Shown piece by piece: positions 58,656-64,000 of a stretch of 64,000 nucleotides of DNA. Position numbers and translations under genes: made by a program. Under the pieces are notes generated by a model, which was not told the DNA's origin, did no database searches, and saw only the letters and a program-made list of their open reading frames with translations. Origin of the DNA: Ferrimonas lipolytica (GTDB taxonomy: Bacteria > Pseudomonadota > Gammaproteobacteria > Enterobacterales > Shewanellaceae); assembly GCF_012295575.1 (NCBI RefSeq), contig NZ_CP051180.1, positions 1,550,001 to 1,614,000 of the forward strand, written 5' to 3'. Numbering within the stretch: position 1 is the stretch's first letter; each line of letters starts with the position of its first letter.

Positions 58656-60179
58656 ATGCATAAACGTGAACCTTTATCCGATGGTCCTGACTGGACTTTC
58701 ACCTTGTTGGAGCAATACCAAACGGAGATAGCCGCCGTTGCCGCCCATTACCGTTTGGACTCATACCCCAATCAGATCGAAGTGATCGCTGCTGAACAGA
58801 TGATGGATGCCTACGCCAGCGTAGGCATGCCAATTGGTTATTCCCACTGGTCTTTCGGTAAGAAGTTTATCGAAACCCAGCAACATTATAAACGCGGGCA
58901 AATGGGCTTGGCCTACGAGATTGTGATCAACTCAAACCCTTGTATCTCCTATCTGATGGAGGAGAACACCATTACCATGCAAGCCTTGGTAATGGCGCAC
59001 GCCTGCTATGGCCACAACAGCTTTTTTAAGGGTAACTACCTGTTTCGCACCTGGACCGATGCAGACTCCATCATCGATTACCTTGTGTTTGCTAAAAACT
59101 TCATTGCTGAATGTGAACTGCAACACGGCATAGACGCGGTGGAAGATGTGTTGGACTCTTGCCACGCCTTGATGAACCTCGGCGTCGACAGATATAAACG
59201 CCCAAGCGAGATCTCACTTAGAGAGGAGAAATTGCGTCAACAGGAACGCGAAGCCTACCTGCAGACCCAAGTTAACGATCTATGGCGCACCCTGCCGCAA
59301 TCTAAGGATCCGATAGAGCAAGAACAGCAACAACGATTCCCCAGTGAACCGCAGGAAAACATCCTTTACTTCGTCGAGAAAAACGCGCCGCTGTTAGAGC
59401 CGTGGCAGCGAGAGTTGGTGCGCATCGTGCGCAAGATTTCACAGTATTTCTATCCGCAAAAACAAACTCAGGTGATGAACGAAGGTTGGGCAACCTTTTG
59501 GCACTACACCATTTTGAATCATCTCTATGACGACGGTGTAGTCACCGATAGATTTATGATGGAGTTTCTCCATAACCACACCAATGTGGTTACTCAGCCC
59601 CCGTACAATAGTCCCTACTACAATGGTATTAACCCTTATGCGCTGGGCTTTGCGATGTTTCAGGATATCCGCCGGATCTGTGAACAGCCAGATGACGAAG
59701 ACCGAGAGTGGTTTCCTAACCTCGTCGACACCAACTGGCTGGATGCGGTCCATTTCGCGATGGAAAATTTTAAAGATGAAAGCTTTATCGCTCAGTATCT
59801 GTCACCAAAGCTGATCCGCGAATTTCATCTATTCCAGATCCGCGACAACGATCATCACAACTATCTCGAAGTCGGCGCTATCCACAATGAATCCGGCTAT
59901 CGTGAGGTTCGAGCAGCCTTAGCTAAGCAATACAACCTAAGCAACCTAGAGCCAAACATTCAGGTATATAACGTTAAGGTAAGAGGCGACCGTAGCATGG
60001 TGTTACGTTACACAGCGCAGGATCGGATACCATTAGCCAAAAGCATGAATGAAGTAGTACTCCACCTGCATCGGTTGTGGGGTTTTGATGTGGTGTTAGA
60101 GCAAGAACAGGACAACGGCAAAATCGATGTTTTAGCACGTTGTCCTGAACCGGATGAACTTAAACGCTCATCTCGATGA
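58656..60179 (+). CDS. ycgB: SpoVR family protein YcgB
   Basis: 507 aa. Family blocks include [47 protein letters not shown] and [15 protein letters not shown]. Related to Bacillus SpoVR, needed for the spore cortex; in Gram-negatives it accompanies yeaGH and its role is unknown. AGGAG site before ATG. Its last 20 bases overlap the end of convergent fadR. Confidence 0.95.
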   Translation: MHKREPLSDGPDWTFTLLEQYQTEIAAVAAHYRLDSYPNQIEVIAAEQMMDAYASVGMPIGYSHWSFGKKFIETQQHYKRGQMGLAYEIVINSNPCISYLMEENTITMQALVMAHACYGHNSFFKGNYLFRTWTDADSIIDYLVFAKNFIAECELQHGIDAVEDVLDSCHALMNLGVDRYKRPSEISLREEKLRQQEREAYLQTQVNDLWRTLPQSKDPIEQEQQQRFPSEPQENILYFVEKNAPLLEPWQRELVRIVRKISQYFYPQKQTQVMNEGWATFWHYTILNHLYDDGVVTDRFMMEFLHNHTNVVTQPPYNSPYYNGINPYALGFAMFQDIRRICEQPDDEDREWFPNLVDTNWLDAVHFAMENFKDESFIAQYLSPKLIREFHLFQIRDNDHHNYLEVGAIHNESGYREVRAALAKQYNLSNLEPNIQVYNVKVRGDRSMVLRYTAQDRIPLAKSMNEVVLHLHRLWGFDVVLEQEQDNGKIDVLARCPEPDELKRSSR

Positions 60180-60879
60180 TGTCGGTGGGCATGTCATCGC
60201 GCATGCCCATCCATACCTTCCCTGACTCAATCCCGTAACGACGCACCAGTGGCAGCACCTCGTCGTGGTTTTTCTGTTCAGCAACAGTCGCAAGCATCGC
60301 ATAGTATTTCAATGCCAACTCACGCGCTTCGGCGCTGCTGAAATAATAGCCCCCTGCACTGCTATAAAGCTTACGGAAACCATTAAGAATTAGTGTGTAG
60401 ATTGGATTACCAGAGATAAACGCTAATGAGTGATTCAAGCGATAATCGAAATCAGCAAAGGCTTCACCGGTTGGGTCCAATTCATTGATCTCTTTAAGTA
60501 GTTCAATGACCTTATCAGGGTTATTGCGTACTGCCGAACGAATATAGATAGAGCTTATATTCGTACGAGCCGACAGCAGCTGGTCCATCAGATCTGGGAC
60601 ACCGTCTTGATCTAATTTAGCAATGGTTTCGAGGATATTGAGCCCAGAAGTTTCCCAAAAATTATTTACCCGAGTCGGCTTACCATGTTGAATGGTCAGC
60701 CAGCCATCGCGAGCTAATCGTTGCAATACTTCACGCAACGTTGTCCGAGTTACCCCAATAAGTTCAGACAGTTCACGCTCTGCAGGAAGAATGGTTCCCG
60801 GTGGAAACTTGTTATTCCAGATGGACTTAACAATGTACTCTTCAGCAAAACCGGCTGGGCTTTGAGCTTTTATTATCAT
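60160..60879 (-). CDS. fadR: Fatty acid metabolism regulator FadR
   Basis: 239 aa. An N-terminal GntR-type winged helix ([30 protein letters not shown]) is followed by the helical acyl-CoA-binding domain of FadR. Represses fatty acid breakdown and activates unsaturated fatty acid synthesis; long-chain acyl-CoA releases it from DNA. Divergent from nhaB, as in Vibrio and Shewanella. The 20-bp overlap with the ycgB end means the two transcripts are complementary at their 3' ends. Confidence 0.96.
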   Translation of the reverse strand: MIIKAQSPAGFAEEYIVKSIWNNKFPPGTILPAERELSELIGVTRTTLREVLQRLARDGWLTIQHGKPTRVNNFWETSGLNILETIAKLDQDGVPDLMDQLLSARTNISSIYIRSAVRNNPDKVIELLKEINELDPTGEAFADFDYRLNHSLAFISGNPIYTLILNGFRKLYSSAGGYYFSSAEARELALKYYAMLATVAEQKNHDEVLPLVRRYGIESGKVWMGMRDDMPTDIIEMSV

Positions 60880-60925
60880 CTTTAAGCAGCCTGTGTATTG
60901 TTATAGTTAATTGTATAGTTGTGTG

Positions 60926-60940
60926 ATGATCATACCAGAG
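60926..60940 (-). promoter_or_regulatory. Possible FadR operator
   Basis: On the minus strand CTCTGGTATGATCAT shares the CTGGT half-site and spacing with the FadR consensus CTGGTCNGACCAG; the second half is degenerate. It lies 47 bases before the fadR start, a position suited to autoregulation. Confidence 0.3.
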
Positions 60941-61165
60941 CACAACAAAATAGTAATCTTCCCCCGCCAGCGACACCCCCCCTTCGTGATAACAACACGC
61001 AAATGAATCTAAAGATCAATATTTATGACTACTTTGTCACCACACAGAACAGTTATCCTCATCAATTCACACGCTACTGTGACTGAGGCGGTTAAATTTA
61101 TGTGGTGGTTACGGTAATCTTACTGGCTTAATTTGTACGTAAGAAAAATAATATCCGAGGGAGTT

Positions 61166-62752
61166 ATGGGATTAACTTTACCGCAGGCATTTATCCACAA
61201 CTTTTTGGGCAATGCACCAAAGTGGTATAAAGCAGCCATTTTAAGCTTTCTATTGATCAACCCGTTTCTATTCTACATCGACCCGTTCATTGCAGGTTGG
61301 GCGTTGGTTGTTCAGTTTATCTTTACCCTAGCCATGGCGCTTAAGTGTTACCCTTTGCAACCGGGCGGATTGCTCGCCATTGAAGCCGTAGCGATAGGAA
61401 TGACTTCACCAGACATGGTGCTGCACGAGATCCAGAATAATCTCGAGGTTATCCTATTGTTGGTGTTCATGGTTGCCGGTATCTACTTTATGAAGCAACT
61501 GCTTCTATTTGTATTTACTAAACTAGTCACCAAGATTGAATCGAAGATAGTCTTGTCACTGGCCTTCTGTGCAGCAGCGGCATTCTTGTCTGCGTTCCTC
61601 GATGCCTTAACCGTAATTGCGGTAGTTATCAGTGTTGCAGTCGGCTTCTACTCTATTTACCACAAGGTAGCCTCTGGCAAAGACTTCAGTCAAAGCCACG
61701 ACCACAGCAACGATAAAGCTATCGAGTTGTGTGCAGATGACCTAGAAAACTTCCGTGCATTCTTACGTAATCTGATGATGCACGCTGGTGTTGGTACCGC
61801 GCTTGGTGGTGTTTGTACCATGGTAGGTGAGCCACAAAACCTTATCATTGCTGCACAAGCAAACTGGGGCTTTGGCGAATTCTTCCTGCGCATGGCACCA
61901 GTTACTATCCCGGTATTAGTTGCTGGCTTAGCTACCTGTGTCATCGTTGAGAAGTTCAGCATCTTCGGTTATGGCGCTAAACTGCCAGACGCAGTACATC
62001 GTATCTTAGTTGAATACTCTGAGTACGAAGACGCCAAGCGCACTAACAGAGAGAACATGCAGCTTATCATTCAGGTACTTGTTGGTATCTGGTTGATTAT
62101 CGGCTTGGCATTTCACTTGGCATCCGTTGGTTTGATCGGCTTGTCTGTAATCATCCTTTGTACTGCATTCAACGGCATCATTGATGAACACTCATTGGGT
62201 AAGGCATTTGAAGAGGCACTGCCATTCACTGCGTTACTGGCAGTGTTCTTCGCTGTTGTCGGTGTGATCATCGATCAAGGTTTGTTTACTCCAGTAATTA
62301 ACTGGGTACTGACCTTCGAAGGTAACATGCAGGCGGTGATGTTCTATCTCGCCAATGGTGTCCTGTCGATGGTATCGGATAACGTATTCGTTGGTACTGT
62401 TTACATCAACGAAGTTAAGGCTGCGTTGATTTCCGGTAAGATCACCGTTGAGCAGTTTGAAACCTTAGCCGTTGCGATTAATACTGGTACTAACCTACCG
62501 TCCGTGGCTACTCCAAACGGTCAAGCGGCGTTCCTGTTCTTGCTAACTTCAGCATTGGCACCGCTAATCCGTCTGTCTTACGGCCGCATGGTGATTCTGG
62601 CACTGCCTTACACCATCGTACTGACTCTGGTTGGTCTGGTAATGATCCAATCTGGATTCCTAGAATACGCTACCCACATGATGCATCACGCTGGTTTGAT
62701 CATTACACCCGATCATCTTCCTGCAACACCAGGAATGAGCAGCGGCCATTAA
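61166..62752 (+). CDS. nhaB: Na+/H+ antiporter NhaB
   Basis: 528 aa, about 12 membrane segments. Matches Nha[20 protein letters not shown] at the start, [44 protein letters not shown] and [13 protein letters not shown]. Expels Na+ in exchange for protons, which suits a marine habitat. The ATG at 61166 follows GAGGGAG; a frame extension of 11 codons upstream is not supported. Confidence 0.97.
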   Translation: MGLTLPQAFIHNFLGNAPKWYKAAILSFLLINPFLFYIDPFIAGWALVVQFIFTLAMALKCYPLQPGGLLAIEAVAIGMTSPDMVLHEIQNNLEVILLLVFMVAGIYFMKQLLLFVFTKLVTKIESKIVLSLAFCAAAAFLSAFLDALTVIAVVISVAVGFYSIYHKVASGKDFSQSHDHSNDKAIELCADDLENFRAFLRNLMMHAGVGTALGGVCTMVGEPQNLIIAAQANWGFGEFFLRMAPVTIPVLVAGLATCVIVEKFSIFGYGAKLPDAVHRILVEYSEYEDAKRTNRENMQLIIQVLVGIWLIIGLAFHLASVGLIGLSVIILCTAFNGIIDEHSLGKAFEEALPFTALLAVFFAVVGVIIDQGLFTPVINWVLTFEGNMQAVMFYLANGVLSMVSDNVFVGTVYINEVKAALISGKITVEQFETLAVAINTGTNLPSVATPNGQAAFLFLLTSALAPLIRLSYGRMVILALPYTIVLTLVGLVMIQSGFLEYATHMMHHAGLIITPDHLPATPGMSSGH

Positions 62753-62775
62753 TAACGGTTACGTTAAGTATCTTT

Positions 62776-62802
62776 AAAGGCACCTATTGGTGCCTTTTTT
62801 TT
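62776..62802 (+). terminator. Intrinsic terminator of nhaB
   Basis: AAAGGCACC and GGTGCCTTT around TATT, followed by a run of eight Ts that reaches the first base of MITE copy E. Confidence 0.92.
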
Positions 62803-62962
62803 AGCTGTATTGTAGCTAGCTGTTGAAGCTTGTCTTAAGCCTTAGGTCGCAGTCCAAAGCGGCAAAAGATAAACGGCGGTTGTGCTTTACCCTTGTATCA
62901 AAACTCGCCTTACCTGAGCTTTAACCGTATTAGAAGAAACTACACTTAATTATTACACAGCC
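62803..62962 (+). mobile_element. MITE-like element, copy E (160 bp, internally deleted)
   Basis: Ends AGCTGTATTGTAGCTAGCTG and TTAATTATTACACAGCC match the family. The central ~130 bp seen in copy D (the GCGGTGGCGAC and TGCATTAGGGGG part) is missing, with a clean join of CTTAAGCC to TTAGGTCGCAGTCC. A run of T flanks both sides (62795-62802 and 62963-62969), as expected for duplication of the terminator T tract. Confidence 0.78.
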
Positions 62963-63031
62963 TTTTTTTGCCTGTTGGCCGATTGACGCTGTTACACTAA
63001 ATGTACGTTTCGATTACATATTTTATTTGCC

Positions 63032-63556
63032 ATGCTCAACAAGTTGTTTCGATTTAGCCACCAACGCATAAGTTGGTTACTTCTCGCCGCTACTGCTATT
63101 GCGCTGTTTGTCACAGCCCTGTGGTTTCAACACTACCAACATCTCGAACCATGCTTATTATGTGTCTATATCCGAGTTGCAGTGGTAGGGATATTGTTAG
63201 CCGCACTCGTGGGAGTAGTGTCACCACAACAAAGTGCATTGAGACTAACTGGCCTCGCGATATGGATAGTCAGTGCGCTGTGGGGATTACAACAGTCATT
63301 TGTTTTGGTAGAGAAACAATCCGGACAAGCGCCAACAACTCTGTTTGGTAACACCTGCGACTACATACCTAACTTTCCAAATTGGATGCCGTTACATGAG
63401 TGGCTGCCGGAGTTGTTTCAACCAAGGGGTCAATGCGGCGATGAAGCATGGCAATGGCTAGGAGTTACCATGGCGCAATGGATGGTTATCGCATTTAGCG
63501 TCTACCTGATTGCCGCTCTTGTGATTTCAATATCCCAGCTGGCTCGGAACCGATAA
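63032..63556 (+). CDS. dsbB: Disulfide bond formation protein DsbB
   Basis: 174 aa, four membrane segments. First periplasmic Cys pair in CLLCVYIR (CxxC), second pair formed by TCDYIPNFP and QCGDEAW. Reoxidises DsbA and passes electrons to quinones. The Vibrio/Shewanella order fadR-nhaB-dsbB is kept, with MITE copy E inserted between nhaB and dsbB. Confidence 0.95.
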   Translation: MLNKLFRFSHQRISWLLLAATAIALFVTALWFQHYQHLEPCLLCVYIRVAVVGILLAALVGVVSPQQSALRLTGLAIWIVSALWGLQQSFVLVEKQSGQAPTTLFGNTCDYIPNFPNWMPLHEWLPELFQPRGQCGDEAWQWLGVTMAQWMVIAFSVYLIAALVISISQLARNR

Positions 63557-63586
63557 TAAAAACGCCGACATTTCGTCGGCGTTTTG
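63557..63586. terminator. Terminator between dsbB and ycgN
   Basis: AAAAACGCCGAC and GTCGGCGTTTT around a short loop, with A and T runs on both sides, serving the convergent dsbB and ycgN genes. Confidence 0.9.
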
Positions 63587-63595
63587 TTGTTGCTA

Positions 63596-64000
63596 TTAGT
63601 CTAGATCGGCTGCTGGCCAATGAGCAATGCAACCGATCAAGATGTCACTTTCAGTGCCAACATCATCTTCATTTAGCACCTTGTTACGGATAGACATTCC
63701 CGCCGCGTGCATTGCTGACTGATTGCCAGTAATCAGCGGGTGCCAGCTTGGCAAATCGCGTCCTTCATGAAGACGACGATAAGCACAGCTTGGTGGAAAC
63801 CAGTACAATTCGTCTAGGTTCTCAATCGAAACTTTGTGGCAGTCCGGCACATACTTAAACCGCTGCGGATACTTTTTACACTGACAGCTCTTATGATTTA
63901 ACAATTTGCAGGCGACGTTGGTGAAATACACCTCTTCGGTATCGTCATCGATCAACTTGTTAAGACAACACTTACCACAACCGTCACAGAGTGACTCCCA
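63596..64000 (-). CDS. ycgN: YcgN family cysteine-cluster protein (UPF0260), 5' end beyond window
   Basis: 135 codons up to the window edge, with no stop. Upstream of an internal Met at 63955 the frame continues with [18 protein letters not shown], the Cys-rich family start, so that Met is not the start. Further Cys occur in [20 protein letters not shown] and PPSCAYRRL; the end is [12 protein letters not shown]. Probably binds a metal or Fe-S cluster; function unknown. About 10-15 codons are missing. Confidence 0.93.
   Translation of the reverse strand, partial: WESLCDGCGKCCLNKLIDDDTEEVYFTNVACKLLNHKSCQCKKYPQRFKYVPDCHKVSIENLDELYWFPPSCAYRRLHEGRDLPSWHPLITGNQSAMHAAGMSIRNKVLNEDDVGTESDILIGCIAHWPAADLD

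Overview
The window looks like chromosomal DNA of a marine, facultatively anaerobic gammaproteobacterium of the Alteromonadales type (Shewanella/Ferrimonas-like). The signs are a Shewanella-type FAD/Fe-S D-lactate dehydrogenase, the fadR-nhaB-dsbB gene order also known from Vibrio and Shewanella, AsnS, FolE, SodB and GrxD very close to the enterobacterial proteins, and a Na+/H+ antiporter. No prophage, CRISPR array, plasmid function or transposase gene is visible. The assignment is by recognition of proteins and gene order, not by a search.

Layout. 1-2.7 kb: start of a lipoprotein gene, an RpoS-class sigma factor, and two near-identical tRNA-Ser(UGA) genes, each with its own terminator, flanking a small TPR-like gene. 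3-7.3 kb: two tandem Cache-type chemoreceptors, one with a sigma-28-like promoter. 7.5-12.2 kb: hrpA and folE. 12.5-16.8 kb: D-lactate dehydrogenase and homogentisate dioxygenase, separated by hairpins. 17-22 kb: a secreted unknown, a tiny membrane protein, an RNase H with a viroplasmin-type domain, and adhE with palindromes upstream. 22-29.4 kb: SDR, rimJ, idi, yoaH, a HAD nucleotidase, a cytochrome c lipoprotein beside a membrane protein, two unknowns and a deoxynucleoside kinase. 29.4-39.1 kb: a third chemoreceptor, a kelch protein with a DUF2157-like membrane protein, a YjdF-like protein and a very large hybrid histidine kinase. 39.4-43.3 kb: mdlAB and a molbindin. 43.6-51.3 kb: pabB, tlpA-like, nudL, DUF4266, DUF3570, DUF364-like, apbE, asnS. 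51.6-55.2 kb: VanZ-like, ygbA, a lipoprotein, grxD, sodB. 55.4-64 kb: yeaG-yeaH-ycgB(spoVR), fadR, nhaB, dsbB and a partial ycgN.

Two things stand out. First, a dispersed non-coding element occurs five times (about 2.8, 19.0, 33.7, 51.3 and 62.8 kb). It has imperfect terminal inverted repeats ending in GGCTGTGT/ACACAGCC, is 160-290 bp long and carries no transposase. Four of the five copies abut intrinsic terminators and two have clear T/A-rich flanking duplications. It behaves like a MITE that prefers terminator T-tracts. Second, a tlpA-DUF4266-DUF3570-apbE module is interleaved with the pabB-nudL pair. The DUF3570 barrel carries an ApbE-like D-S-L-T-G-A-S motif and the DUF4266 lipoprotein ends in a Gly/Cys tail, which suggests a cell-envelope redox or flavinylation system that has been little studied.

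Much of the rest is ordinary housekeeping: fermentation and lactate oxidation (adhE, dld), stress and stationary phase (rpoS, yeaGH-ycgB, sodB, grxD), cofactor synthesis (folE, pabB, idi), chemotaxis and envelope functions (dsbB, mdlAB, nhaB).
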